64,000 nt of DNA from Variovorax saccharolyticus (GTDB lineage Bacteria > Pseudomonadota > Gammaproteobacteria > Burkholderiales > Burkholderiaceae_C), in the NCBI RefSeq assembly GCF_030316765.1, contig NZ_JASZYT010000019.1:1-64000 (forward strand). The letters are read 5' to 3'. Below are positions 25,509 to 34,453 of the stretch, piece by piece. The position numbers and the translations under genes were made by a program. The notes under the pieces were generated by a model that was given only the letters and a program-made list of their open reading frames with translations, ran no database searches and was not told the origin of the DNA. The first letter of the stretch is position 1. Every line of letters begins with the position of its first letter.

Positions 25509-25691
25509 ATGGGTTACATGGATGAAATGCAATACGACGCGGGCTGGTGGGCCCAGCCACCGCCGCGGCCGTTCCCTTCGCTTCGTTCCGAGGCGCCGCC
25601 CGTGGGGCTGCGCATCTGGCGGAACGTCGCGCTGGTCGTCTCCCTGACCATCGCCCTTGCCTGGACCTTGAAGGTGGCGGTGGGGCTGTGA
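25509..25691 (+). CDS. Small C-tail-anchored membrane protein (60 aa)
   Basis: 60 residues starting MGYMDEMQYDAGWWAQPPPR. The N-terminal half is Pro-rich and the C-terminal 22 residues form one helix (NVALVVSLTIALAWTLKVAV). Its TGA overlaps the GTG of the next gene as GTGA, indicating translational coupling. No family recognised. Genes of this layout accompany plasmid transfer regions, but I cannot name it. Confidence 0.6.
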   Translation: MGYMDEMQYDAGWWAQPPPRPFPSLRSEAPPVGLRIWRNVALVVSLTIALAWTLKVAVGL

Positions 25692-26341
25692 GGAATCCGG
25701 CCCGAGCGATGGCCCTCGCGCTGGTTTCCGGCCTTCTTCTGGGGGCCGTGACCCCGGCGGCGCAGGCCCAGTCGATGCCCGGCCTCTATGCCTGCAAGGA
25801 CAGCCGCGGACGCTCGCTCAGTTCCGACCGCCCCATCGCGGAATGCGCGGACCGGCAACAGCTCGCATTGCGGCAGTCGTGTGGTGTGCTGCGCACAGTC
25901 GGCCCAAGCTATTCGGAACTTGACCAGGCGGCTCGCGAGCACCAGCTGCAACAAGCGGACAGGGCGGCGGCGCAACGCGCGGGCGAGCGCCGGAGAGAGC
26001 GTGCGCTGCTCGCCCGCTACCCGAACTCGCGGTTGCATGACCAGGAGCGCGCCGATGCGCTGGCGCAGCTCGACCAAGCGACCCATCTGGCGCGCAACTA
26101 CCTCGCGGCGCTCAATCGCGAGCGCCGGCAACTCGACGAGGAGTTGCAGTTCTTTCGCGGCGATCGCGCGAAAGCCCCCGCAGTCCTGTCTCGAAAGTTC
26201 GACGAGAACGAAGAGAACGTCCGGGCCCAAACCCGCTTCATCCAATCGAGAGAAGAGGACCAACAGCGCCTCGCGCAGCGTTTTGCCAGCGAACGCGCGC
26301 AACTTGAACCGCTCTGGCGGGCCTCATCGGCGAGCCGCTGA
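25688..26341 (+). CDS. Exported DUF4124-like coiled-coil protein
   Basis: 217 residues from GTG 25688. Residues 1-28 are a signal peptide (MRNPARAMALALVSGLLLGA, cut after AQA). The mature start GLYACKDSRGRSLSSDRPI with IAEC resembles DUF4124, a short N-terminal motif of periplasmic proteins. The rest is a highly charged coiled coil. GTGA overlap with the preceding gene supports this start over ATG 25709. Function unknown; probably periplasmic. Confidence 0.7.
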   Translation: MRNPARAMALALVSGLLLGAVTPAAQAQSMPGLYACKDSRGRSLSSDRPIAECADRQQLALRQSCGVLRTVGPSYSELDQAAREHQLQQADRAAAQRAGERRRERALLARYPNSRLHDQERADALAQLDQATHLARNYLAALNRERRQLDEELQFFRGDRAKAPAVLSRKFDENEENVRAQTRFIQSREEDQQRLAQRFASERAQLEPLWRASSASR

Positions 26342-26535
26342 AACGGCGGACACTCCGCCGCGCTCAAGCCGTGAGCGCGGGGCAGGCGTTGGTGTCGATG
26401 TACGCCGGCCTGAATGCCTCGCCGCATTGGCTCTGCCGGCCCGAGGCCACCACGGCCTTTGCTCAAATGGTGAGCAGCAAAGGGCCCGAATGGCATAAAT
26501 CGGCGCCAACCACTGCGCGCACGCTTCCAGGCACG

Positions 26536-26730
26536 CTACGGTTTCGGTATGCCAAGGATCCTGGCAAGGAAGGTGTTGCGCAAGAACTCATCTGTGATCT
26601 CTGAAGCCACTGTCACCAACGCCGAAGGGGCGTCGGCCCACGCGGCGTCGGCATGCGGGCCGCCTGCTGCTGTCCATGCCTCGTACAGAGTCAAGCCGAT
26701 GCGATTTGTCCGCTCCCCCTGGCGGCGCAT
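26536..26730 (-). CDS. Hypothetical protein (64 aa)
   Basis: A 64-residue frame from ATG 26730 (MRRQGERTNRIGLTLYEAWT) with a helical, hydrophobic C-terminal part (LVTVASEITDEFLRNTFLAR). The ribosome-binding site is weak. Upstream in-frame codons to about 26860 could extend it. No family recognised. It is antisense to the surrounding mobile-element genes. Confidence 0.4.
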   Translation of the reverse strand: MRRQGERTNRIGLTLYEAWTAAGGPHADAAWADAPSALVTVASEITDEFLRNTFLARILGIPKP

Positions 26731-27550
26731 CGCCGCCCCGGGGTCGTGTCGATTCAGGCGCGGCTCGTGCCAGCGGCTGGTTGACCACTCGCGTGGCCCG
26801 GGCCCAGCGGCGCGCAAGTAACGTGCGGGCCCATCCGCGAGCGCCTTCAGCCCGTGCGACATGCATCGTGCTCGCCCTCCAGGCGAGTGCGCGGTCGAAA
26901 CCCGCCGCCGCCGCATCCCAGTTCCCCAAGGCTGACTCCGTTTCGCGCAACTTCATTGGCGCACCGCACACGCGCCAGGGCGACTTCACCTCGAGGCACA
27001 TCTTCGACGCGGTCTGCGCGTGAAGCTGCGCCTCGCGTGTGGCGGGGATGTGCACGCAGACGGGGTGTCCAGCGAATCACCGCGCGGGTCCGTCGTGCGG
27101 CTGGGTGCTCGCAGCGTCCAGCGGCGCGACACGGTGTTCCCGTCAGTCGCCACCCGTTCACCCCTGGCCCTTTCGTGGCGCGCTGCGCGCGCTCCTGATC
27201 AGGCCGCGCCGCGCACGACCATGGCCGATGTCCGGGGGATCCTCCGCGTTGCCAAGACAGACGAAGCGCGGCCCGCGGCCGCGGCGCTCTCGGGACGTGA
27301 CCGCCTGGCCCAGCGGCCCGCCGCGGGGCATCTGCTTTCAAGCCACCTCTTGATCGACGCATAGCTCGCACGGTCCGCCGTCCAGAGCTTCGGGCTGGCG
27401 CCACCGTCCTCACCCGGTCCTCGCTTCGCTCGGCTGCGGCCTCCGGGCGGTCTCAGGACCGCGGCCCTTTCCGCTCGCTCCTCATGCGTCGAGGCGGCTC
27501 CGAAAGCAGATGTTCAACCCCCGCGGCCCATGCCGCAGAAAGGCCCAGCC
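26731..27550. other. Non-coding leader region upstream of ardC
   Basis: About 820 bases without a supported gene. Its last 160 bases (about 27390-27550) resemble 13188-13347: both have ctcggctgcggcctc, a ttccgctcgct box and the cgcagaaaggc ribosome-binding site before the ATG. It is GC-rich and can form hairpins. It could be a regulatory leader. Confidence 0.4.
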
Positions 27551-28636
27551 ATGCGCGCACTTTCATCCTCCCGTCAGCGCAACGCCCGCACCCCAACCGC
27601 CACGGGCGTTCCCCCCGTACCCCCCGAGGACTCACCGCAAGCAGGTGCTCCTGCAATCACGGATGCGGGAGATCGGCGCGGCGCTCGATCGGACGTCCGG
27701 CAATCGATCACCGACCGCATCATCGCCATGCTCGAGAAGGGCGGGAACGTCTTTCGGCAGCGCTGGACCCGCGCCGCTTCGCGCGGTGTGCCGCGCAATG
27801 GCAAGACCGGTGCGCCCTACCACGGTGCCAACGTGCTGCTGCTGTGGGACGCGGCGATCGAGCGAGGGTACGCCTCCAATGTCTGGCTCACCTACAAGCA
27901 AGCCGCCGGGCTCGGTGCGCAGGTTCGCAGACGCGAGCGGGCCGTGCTGTGCGCGCACTTCGAGCGCATGAGCGGCCAGGCGTCGCCCGGAGTGACCGGA
28001 GAGTCGCTGGACGATTCAGAACGGCTCGCATCGGAAGGCCGAACGTCCGCCCGCGGCGAAAGCAGCTTCCTGCGGTGCAGACCGTTCTGGCTCTTCAACG
28101 TCGCGCAGATGGACGGCCTGCCGATCGACCCGGCCGCCGAGACGGCCTCTCGCGCATGGACGGATCGCTCGCCGATCGAAGGCGCGATGCGTTTCATTGG
28201 CGGATGCGGCGCGACCATCCAGCACGGTTTCGAGCGCGCCGCGTATGCGCCCCATGCGGACAGGATCCTGATGCCCGACATCGACCGCTTCACGAGCCCC
28301 GAGGCCTACTGCGCCACGGCCCTGCATGAACTGGTGCACTGGACCGGACACCCCGATCGCCTGGCACGCGCGTTCGGGAAGCGATTCGGCGACGCCGCCT
28401 ACGCCTTCGAGGAACTCGTGGCCGAGCTTGGCAGCGCCTTCGTGCTCGGTCACATCGGGCTGGTGGACGCGACCATCGAAGGGCATGCGGCCTACCTCGA
28501 CGCCTGGCTGCAGGTGCTGCGCAACGATCGCACCGCGATCTTCACCGCGGCTCGACTGGCCGGGGAGGCCTACGAACTGATCCTGTCGAGGGCGTTGCCT
28601 GAGGCGCCTTCGACACGACCGGGCACGCTCCCATGA
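27551..28636 (+). CDS. ardC: ArdC-type antirestriction protein with zincin-like domain
   Basis: 361 residues. After a disordered N terminus, residues about 48-150 match the ssDNA-binding domain of ArdC (ITDRIIAMLEKGGNVFRQRW, then GAPYHGANVLLLW and ASNVWLTYKQA). Residues about 215-350 are the C-terminal metallopeptidase-like domain with HELVHWTGH (zinc-binding HExxH) and FEELVAELGS (third ligand region). ArdC proteins bind single-stranded DNA and protect incoming plasmid DNA from restriction. ATG 27551 is preferred to 27530 because AGAAAGG lies 7 bases upstream. Confidence 0.88.
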   Translation: MRALSSSRQRNARTPTATGVPPVPPEDSPQAGAPAITDAGDRRGARSDVRQSITDRIIAMLEKGGNVFRQRWTRAASRGVPRNGKTGAPYHGANVLLLWDAAIERGYASNVWLTYKQAAGLGAQVRRRERAVLCAHFERMSGQASPGVTGESLDDSERLASEGRTSARGESSFLRCRPFWLFNVAQMDGLPIDPAAETASRAWTDRSPIEGAMRFIGGCGATIQHGFERAAYAPHADRILMPDIDRFTSPEAYCATALHELVHWTGHPDRLARAFGKRFGDAAYAFEELVAELGSAFVLGHIGLVDATIEGHAAYLDAWLQVLRNDRTAIFTAARLAGEAYELILSRALPEAPSTRPGTLP

Positions 28637-29461
28637 CGCGGCGTGTGGCGCCGCACGGCGGGGGTCCCCGCGCACGCAACGGTCAGCGCTCAGCGCTCGC
28701 CCGTGGCCCGCGAGGCTCGCGCGACCCCGGCCAGGCCGGGCGCTCCACACGGCGCGCACTCGGGTGCCTGCGCTCGGCTTCCTGCGTTCGAGACGGGCAC
28801 GGGAGGCCAGGGTGCGAAACCGGTCGGGGACGGACGCTGCGCGAAAGCCAAGCGATGCCCAGGGCAGCGAGGACGCCGTGGAACGCGGACAAGCGAGGAG
28901 AAACGAGGCGCCGGAAACCGGGGCGGGCGTGGCCTGCTGCTCCCTTCGGGACGCCACGTCGTTCTCGCCATCGCGGTCTGCGCGTCCCCGGGGTCCCTTG
29001 CGGCCCGGGACCGTCTTCGACGCTGGAACGTTGCCCTGCGGCGTGCCGCCCACGGTCCCGGGCCATGGGGTCGTCTGTTCGATCGCCTGCCGGCCAAGGG
29101 CAGCCGGGCGCCACGCCCGCAGGCGCACGACGCGTGCTTCGATCGGCTGCCCGTCGTCACGCTCTTCGCGCGCGATGCGGGCGCACCTGGCCCGTCGCGA
29201 GGGCGGCGGTCGCCGCTCACCGCTGGCGCCGGCGTCGGCGCCGGCGAATGGGCAGGGGGCCTTCGTGTGCCCTGGGGAGGGTGGGGTGGGCTTGCCTGTG
29301 AGGCCTGACGCTACCTCGCCGTTCTCGCGTTCAAGGCCCTGCGCGCGCTGCGCGCGCTCGGCGCGTGCCGCGCGCCTGCGGCGACCTTGAGCGCTGCGCT
29401 GCGGCAAGGGCGCTGGGGCCACGCAGGCAATCCCGCCTGTGTCGTCTCCCAGGAGTTCACC
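28637..29461. other. Non-coding leader region upstream of the radC-like gene
   Basis: About 825 bases. Overlapping Arg-rich frames on both strands have no motif. The right end carries the leader repeat described at 29306-29425. A weaker related segment is near 28940-29075 (ctgctcccttcgggacgccac, then gaccgtcttcgacgctgg). Confidence 0.45.
29306..29425 (+). repeat. Leader repeat, copy upstream of the radC-like gene
   Basis: Contains ccgttctcgcgttcaagg at 29319-29336 and a 21-base box beginning accttgagcgctgcgctg at 29384-29404. The TCAAGG and CCTTGA parts are inverted and can pair into a long GC-rich hairpin. The same two boxes, same order and orientation, lie upstream of the DUF2958 gene at 30569-30653. 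The gene start at 29462 follows with its own AGGAG. Confidence 0.65.
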
Positions 29462-30055
29462 ATGACCGCGTCCACCGACCTGACCGTCCGCCAGCAACGC
29501 ATCGTCGATGCGCTGCGCCCCTTCTTCGGCGCCGAGGCCGATGCCCTGTACGAAGCCCACGACCGGTCGTTGATGAAGCTCACGTACTTCGCCCGGCAGT
29601 CTGGCCTGCCGAACTTCCATCGCCTCGCGACGGGGCTTGCACTGGCGCAGGAGCTGCTGGCGGAGGAACTCACCCAGCGGTCGGTGTTTCACTCGCCGCA
29701 AGCCGTCACCGACTTCCTCAAGCTTCACTTCGCGGGCCAGCCGCATGAGAGTTTCGCCCTGATGTACCTCGACGCGCAAAACGGACTCATCGCCTTCGAA
29801 GAGCTGTTCCGCGGTACGTTGACGCAAACCAGCGTCTATCCGAGGGAGGTCATGCGGCGCTGCCTGCACCATGAAGCCTCAGGCCTTCTCATTTCGCACA
29901 ACCACCCGAGCGGCAGCGTCGAGCCGTCGCCCGCGGACGAGCTGTTGACGAAGACCTTGGCCAAGGCGCTCGCGATGATCGACGTCCGGGTCCTCGACCA
30001 CATCATCGTGGCGGGCGGGCGGTCGCTCTCCTTCGCGCAACGAGGTCTCCTGTGA
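29462..30055 (+). CDS. radC: RadC-like JAB-domain protein
   Basis: 197 residues. The N terminus is helical; residues about 75-197 form the RadC JAB/MPN domain with SFALMYLDAQNGLIAFEELF, SVYPREVMRRCL and the metal-binding HNHPSGSVEPSPAD. Despite the name, plasmid RadC-like proteins are not established in recombination; they are common in accessory and anti-defence regions. AGGAG precedes the ATG by 6 bases. Fragments similar to its last 30 residues recur in the repeat array at 35.9-36.9 kb. Confidence 0.88.
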   Translation: MTASTDLTVRQQRIVDALRPFFGAEADALYEAHDRSLMKLTYFARQSGLPNFHRLATGLALAQELLAEELTQRSVFHSPQAVTDFLKLHFAGQPHESFALMYLDAQNGLIAFEELFRGTLTQTSVYPREVMRRCLHHEASGLLISHNHPSGSVEPSPADELLTKTLAKALAMIDVRVLDHIIVAGGRSLSFAQRGLL

Positions 30056-30073
30056 CGCGGGGGCTTCGGCCCG

Positions 30074-30283
30074 CTATGGCTTGCCAATCCCCGACGCGAG
30101 GTGCTCGACATAGAGCGCTGCGACGTCGGCAGACCATTGATCGATCGCCTGCCGGCGCTCCCGCCGCTGCGCCACGCGGGTGTCGCTGGCCTGCGAGTGG
30201 CTGGCGTCGTGAACCGACGGGAACTCCGGAACGGTGCGGCCGGCCCGGCGAAGCACGGCTTCCTTCTGGTCGATGGTGAGCAT
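30074..30283 (-). CDS. Small plasmid protein, paralogue of 31146-31409
   Basis: 69 residues beginning MLTIDQKEAVLRRAGRTVPE, with helical hydrophilic remainder ending VEHLASGIGKP. The N terminus is clearly related to that of the gene at 31146 (MLSIDQKAHILRRAGAAVPA). Two divergent copies in the same orientation and context support both as real genes. Function unknown. It is antisense to the radC and DUF2958 direction. Confidence 0.65.
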   Translation of the reverse strand: MLTIDQKEAVLRRAGRTVPEFPSVHDASHSQASDTRVAQRRERRQAIDQWSADVAALYVEHLASGIGKP

Positions 30284-30709
30284 TTCTCAATCTCCTGCTG
30301 GCGCGTGCCTTCGGGCAATGGACACCGCCTGTGACGGGCCAGCTCGAAGGTCTTGGCTTGCCTGCATTGGGCGCGGCGCTCGCCCGGGCGCGGTGCGCGG
30401 TCCGCGCCATTTGGCGTCGGCGCACGCGGCGGGCGCGTGCAGGCGGATGTCCCGCCTGCCTGAACGAAACCACGGGCGGTGGCAGCGCGTGAGAAGAGAG
30501 AAAGACCGGGAGCGGGAGCGAGGGCAGGGTGGGGAGGGCGGGCTTGCTGTTCCCTTCAGGCTGCCACACCGTTCTCGCGTTCAAGGTCGGCGCGCACCGG
30601 CGGGTGCGCTGGCGGCCTGCGGCCGTCTTCGAACCTTGAGCGCTGCGCTGCGGTGTGACCGCTGGCGGTCACGGGCCATCCCGCCCGCAACCGTTCAAGG
30701 AGAACGACC
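30284..30709. other. Non-coding leader region upstream of the DUF2958 gene
   Basis: About 425 bases. Holds the leader repeat at 30557-30682. Nothing else recognised. Confidence 0.45.
30557..30682 (+). repeat. Leader repeat, copy upstream of the DUF2958 gene
   Basis: Carries the two boxes of the 29306 copy: ccgttctcgcgttcaagg at 30569-30586 and the accttgagcgctgcgctg box at 30633-30653, with different GC-rich sequence between. A further inverted pair, gaccgctggcggtc, follows at about 30657-30670. The next gene starts 28 bases after the element with AAGGAGA. Confidence 0.65.
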
Positions 30710-31057
30710 ATGTGCAACTTCCTCTCCGACGCGCAACGCGCCGAACTCGCCGCCCAGGGCCTGCTGGCGCAAGCTACCGCGGACTTCGATCCGTTCCCGC
30801 TCGTGAAGCTCTACACGCCGGACGCCGGCGCGACCTGGCTGCTCGGCGCGATCGATCCCCAGGACCCCGATTCGGCCTACGGTCTGTGCGACCTGGGGCT
30901 CGGATTCCCCGAGCTCGGATGGGTCAGCCTCGCCGAACTGGCCGAGGTGCGCGGGCTGATGAACCTCCCCATCGCCCAGGATGTGCATTTCCGGGCCACC
31001 CAGCGCCTGAGCCGGTATGCGAAGGAGGCCCGGATGGCCGGGCGCATCCAGGCCTGA
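30710..31057 (+). CDS. DUF2958 protein
   Basis: 115 residues. Family pattern is clear: FPLVKLYTPDAGATWLLGAI, DPDSAYGLCDLGLGFPELGW and VSLAELAEVRGLMNLPI. DUF2958 proteins are small and found on plasmids and ICEs, often with ardC, radC and parB-like genes; their function is unknown. AAGGAGA precedes the ATG by about 7 bases. Confidence 0.9.
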   Translation: MCNFLSDAQRAELAAQGLLAQATADFDPFPLVKLYTPDAGATWLLGAIDPQDPDSAYGLCDLGLGFPELGWVSLAELAEVRGLMNLPIAQDVHFRATQRLSRYAKEARMAGRIQA

Positions 31058-31145
31058 CGGCCTGGCCGCCGGCGATGCCGGCGGCTTCTGCCCTCCCCAC
31101 CGCCTCGGGGCTGCGGCCTCGCCGCGTGCGCTGGAGCCCGGGCGT

Positions 31146-31409
31146 TCAAGGACCCCGCGGGCGGTCGGCCGGGTGGCGGGTGGCGCCCATCTGCAGCGAT
31201 GCCTCGGCCTGGCGCAGGCTGCGCTTCGCACGTTCCAGCGCGTACCGAGCGTAGAGCCGCTCGATCTGCTCTTCCCAGGCCCGAAGGGGTTCGGCCCCTC
31301 GGCCCTCGAGGCGGCCATCGGACTGGGCCGTCATCTGCCGCTCGGGGCGCGCCGGCACCGCGGCGCCGGCGCGCCGCAGGATGTGGGCCTTCTGGTCGAT
31401 GCTGAGCAT
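31146..31409 (-). CDS. Small plasmid protein, paralogue of 30074-30283
   Basis: 87 residues beginning MLSIDQKAHILRRAGAAVPA, followed by a variable linker and a helical part with EEQIERLYARYALERAK. The shared N-terminal motif with the 69-aa protein points to duplication. Both sit just downstream of, and opposite to, a plus-strand accessory gene. Function unknown. Confidence 0.65.
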   Translation of the reverse strand: MLSIDQKAHILRRAGAAVPARPERQMTAQSDGRLEGRGAEPLRAWEEQIERLYARYALERAKRSLRQAEASLQMGATRHPADRPRGP

Positions 31410-32033
31410 GGCGGACTGAGGGAGTGTTCGAACTTAGCAAGCGGTATGCCGGAGCGCGCTCGATCGCGCCTCCTTCTTCGGAGGGATGCGGTCTCCCGAG
31501 GCTCGCAGCGTCGGGCTGCAAACGGCCCCGGGGTCCCCTGAATCCCGCGGGCGCCCCACCGGCTGCGCCGCTGTCGGGCTGCTCCAGGTTCGCGCCGTCG
31601 CGCTCATCCCCTTTCGGGGACGGCGCGCGCCGCCTTGCGCATCCCTGGCGCAGGGACTGCGTCCCTTGAACTTCCCTCGATCAGACCTGCCTGCGGCAGG
31701 TAGAGGCGCTCGCCGCGCGGCGGTTCCTGCGCGCGTCGGTCGCCGGCGGGCTGCCGTTTGCCCGAGTCCTTCGCTTTGTCCGGGGAGCTTGCGCGCACGG
31801 TGCCGGGCGACTGGCTGCGCCTGCAAGGGGGTGTTCATAACGCTCGCGCGTTACGAATGCTTCCCCCTTGCTCCCCCGTCCCCGCGCGCGCCGCTGTTTC
31901 CCCGGGCGAAGAACTCAGGAAAACGGCGGCCAGCACCGGGTCGGCGGCCGATGCGTCCAGGAACCCTCCATCCAAAGGGCTCCGAATCTAGGAACCCGGC
32001 ATCTCGTCTCTTCATTCATCGAAAGGAACCGTC
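31410..32033. other. Non-coding region upstream of the parB-like gene
   Basis: About 620 bases with no supported gene. It is rich in short inverted repeats (for example cctgcctgcggcagg near 31690 and agggactgcgtccctt near 31652) and contains the dyad at 31834-31857. Its position suggests a regulatory leader like those before radC and DUF2958, but the conserved boxes are not recognisable. Confidence 0.4.
31834..31857. promoter_or_regulatory. 24-bp imperfect palindrome upstream of the parB-like gene
   Basis: TTCATAACGC and GCGTTACGAA are inverted around TCGC with one mismatch. It is the only AT-containing dyad in a GC-rich leader, 177 bases before the parB-like start. It could be an operator or a binding site of the ParB-like protein itself. 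Inferred from symmetry. Confidence 0.45.
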
Positions 32034-34073
32034 ATGACCGTGATCAACCCCCTCAGCAGCGAGGGCGTGCGTGCGCGCAAGGGCCCCCCGAGAAAGGCCA
32101 AGCCGACAAAAGCCGAGCGCGCCACGCACGCCGAAGCCGCAGCGCAGACGCCCCCGCCTGCGCCATGCGACCTGCTCGTGCCCCTGGCGCGGCTGTGTCT
32201 CAGCGAGGCCAACGTGCGCAAGGTGCATCCCGCGCAAGGCCTCGCGGAACTCGCCACCCTCATCGATGCGCAAGGGCTGCTGCAGCGCCTGGGCGTCGTC
32301 GCGCAAGACGATGGCCGCTACGCCGTGGTGGCCGGCGGCCGGCGGCTGCAGGCGATCCAGATGCTGTCGACGCAAGGCCGGTGGCCCGAGGACAGACCGG
32401 TCGAATGCCGGCTCTTCGACGCAGGCCGGGCGGTGCAGGTCTCGTTGGCCGAGAACAGCGGACGCGAAGCCATGCACCCCGCCGACCAGATCGATGCCTT
32501 TCGGCGGCTGGTCGAGGACGAGGGCCTCGACGTGTCCCAGGTCGCGGACCGCTTCGGCGTGTCCCCACTGACCGTCCAGCGCCGGCTCCGGCTCGCGCGC
32601 CTCGCGCCGCGCTTCATCGACCTCTACCGCGCCGACGAGATCGGCAGCGATCAACTGCAGGCACTGGCCCTCGTCGACGACCCCGCCCTGCAGGAAGCGA
32701 TCTGGGACGGGCTGCGCCCGCACGACCGCAGTGCCTGGCGCTTGCGCGACGCAATCACCGCCGAGGCCTGCACCGCCGACAGCCGACTCGCCCGCTTCGT
32801 CGGTCTCGAGCCCTACGAGGCCGCAGGCGGCGCCGTGCGCCGCGACCTGTTCGCCAGCGCCGAGGATCCGAGCAGCATCTACCTCGACAACCTGCCCCTG
32901 CTGCAGACCCTCGCCGCGGACAAGCTGCAGGGCATCGCTGCAGCGCTCCAGGCCGAAGGGTGGTCCTGGGTGGACGGCGCAATCGACCTCGACGGCCAAG
33001 CCCTGCGGCGCTGTCTGCGAGAAGCGGAGTCCGAACGCGAACCCACCCCCGAAGAAGCCCTGGCGCTGGAGACCCTCTCTGCACAGCAGCGCGCGCAGAC
33101 CGCGGCCTACGACCGGCACCAGGACGAAGCGGATCCCGACTCGGACGACTTCGAACGCGTCGAGCAGCAACTCGCCGATGCCATTGATGCGACAGCGGGC
33201 GAGTTGTCCACGCTCCACGACGCGTTGCGGACCTGGCTGCCCGCGCAAATGGCCCGCAGCGGCGCCACCGTCAGCCTCGACTACCGGGGCGGCGTGCGCA
33301 TCGAGCGCGGGCTTGTGCGTCCCTCCGATCGCGCCGGTTCCGAACCGGGCGCCGAGATGCAGACAGACGCGACAGCGTCCGACCCGGCGTCGTCGCCTCG
33401 GCCCGAGTTCAGCGAACGCCTGATGCGCGACCTCACGGCCCATCGCACCGCCGCCCTGCAGGCCGCGCTCATGCAGAACCCGCGCGTGGCGCTCGTGACG
33501 CTCGTCCATCGCATGGCGGAGACAGTCTTCGGGCTCTACGGCGCGGGCGACGACGTGGTCAAGGTGTCGGTGCGCATCACCGGCGACACCAGCCTGGCGC
33601 AGGACGCCAGCGACTACGCAACCAGCCCGGCCGCAACGCTGCTCGCCCAGGCCGAGAGCGCGTGGGGCGACCGCCTGCCAGGCTCTCCGACGCGCTTGTT
33701 CCAGTGGCTGCTCGCCCAGCCCGATGCGACGCTGCTCGACCTCCTGGCCTACTGCACCGCCCGAAGCGTCAACGCCATCGCGCCACGCACGCGCCCGGCC
33801 GATCACAGCGATGCGCTCGCCGATGCGCTCGGCGTGGACATGGCGGACTGGTGGGTGCCCACGCCCACGACCTACCTCGCGAGCGTCAGCAAGGCCAAGG
33901 CGCTGGAAGCCGTCCAGGAAGCGACCGGGCGCGACGCCGCGCAGGCCGTCGCCAAGATGAAGAAGGCCGAATCGGTCGCGTACTGCGCGCGACAACTGGA
34001 AGGCACGCGCTGGCTGCCGAGTCCGCTGCGCATTCGCAGCCCCTGGCCTGGAGGACCCGGCGACTTCGAATGA
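32034..34073 (+). CDS. Large ParB/Spo0J-like DNA-binding protein
   Basis: 679 residues. After a basic N terminus, residues about 45-130 form the ParB nucleotide-binding fold with VVAGGRRLQAIQML (the GxRR box) and VSLAENSGREAMHPADQIDA. A helix-turn-helix follows at about 165-190 (DVSQVADRFGVSPLTVQRRL). The C-terminal 450 residues are unlike chromosomal ParB. This long form is typical of accessory regions of plasmids and ICEs and, without an adjacent ParA, is unlikely to be a simple partition protein. GAAAGGA lies 8 bases before the start. Confidence 0.85.
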   Translation: MTVINPLSSEGVRARKGPPRKAKPTKAERATHAEAAAQTPPPAPCDLLVPLARLCLSEANVRKVHPAQGLAELATLIDAQGLLQRLGVVAQDDGRYAVVAGGRRLQAIQMLSTQGRWPEDRPVECRLFDAGRAVQVSLAENSGREAMHPADQIDAFRRLVEDEGLDVSQVADRFGVSPLTVQRRLRLARLAPRFIDLYRADEIGSDQLQALALVDDPALQEAIWDGLRPHDRSAWRLRDAITAEACTADSRLARFVGLEPYEAAGGAVRRDLFASAEDPSSIYLDNLPLLQTLAADKLQGIAAALQAEGWSWVDGAIDLDGQALRRCLREAESEREPTPEEALALETLSAQQRAQTAAYDRHQDEADPDSDDFERVEQQLADAIDATAGELSTLHDALRTWLPAQMARSGATVSLDYRGGVRIERGLVRPSDRAGSEPGAEMQTDATASDPASSPRPEFSERLMRDLTAHRTAALQAALMQNPRVALVTLVHRMAETVFGLYGAGDDVVKVSVRITGDTSLAQDASDYATSPAATLLAQAESAWGDRLPGSPTRLFQWLLAQPDATLLDLLAYCTARSVNAIAPRTRPADHSDALADALGVDMADWWVPTPTTYLASVSKAKALEAVQEATGRDAAQAVAKMKKAESVAYCARQLEGTRWLPSPLRIRSPWPGGPGDFE

Positions 34074-34180
34074 GTCGCTCAGGGCGCGGCCGGCACGGGA
34101 GACGCCGATCTCCAGGCCGGCGGCCCGCCACCCACGCGTTCCCTTCTTCCATCTCCCATTCCTTCCTTCAGGAGCTCCTC

Positions 34181-34453
34181 ATGTCCCTCCGAGTCCCCCT
34201 CCTCCTGTCGACCGCCGCGCTGACCCTCGCCGGCATTGCCGCGGCCGTGTTCCATTCCGAAGCCGTGCCTCCGACCCGACCGACCGACTTTGCGACCCGG
34301 TTCCAGCCGACCCTCGACGCCGAAGCTCACATCGGCACCTTCAAAAGCCTCCCGCCCGTGGATCTGGACGGCCCTGCTTCGCGCGGCCCCTCACCCGCCA
34401 TGCGGCACACCACCAAGGAACACCGCCATGAGCACCGCCCAGCCCACCCCTGA
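34181..34453 (+). CDS. Small exported protein (90 aa)
   Basis: Starts at ATG 34181 with CAGGAG upstream. Residues 1-22 (MSLRVPLLLSTAALTLAGIA) are a signal peptide or anchor; the remainder is Pro/His-rich and hydrophilic. No family recognised. Its 3' end overlaps the next gene by 26 bases, so the two are likely co-translated. Confidence 0.55.
   Translation: MSLRVPLLLSTAALTLAGIAAAVFHSEAVPPTRPTDFATRFQPTLDAEAHIGTFKSLPPVDLDGPASRGPSPAMRHTTKEHRHEHRPAHP

Noticed and set aside
28016..29872. A 618-codon minus-strand frame running through ardC, its downstream region and radC
   Set aside because: It crosses two genes with catalytic motifs on the other strand and has shadow-type composition.
32016..33995. 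A 659-codon minus-strand frame opposite the parB-like gene
   Set aside because: The plus strand carries clear ParB motifs and a ribosome-binding site; the antisense product is Arg/Gly-rich without a domain.
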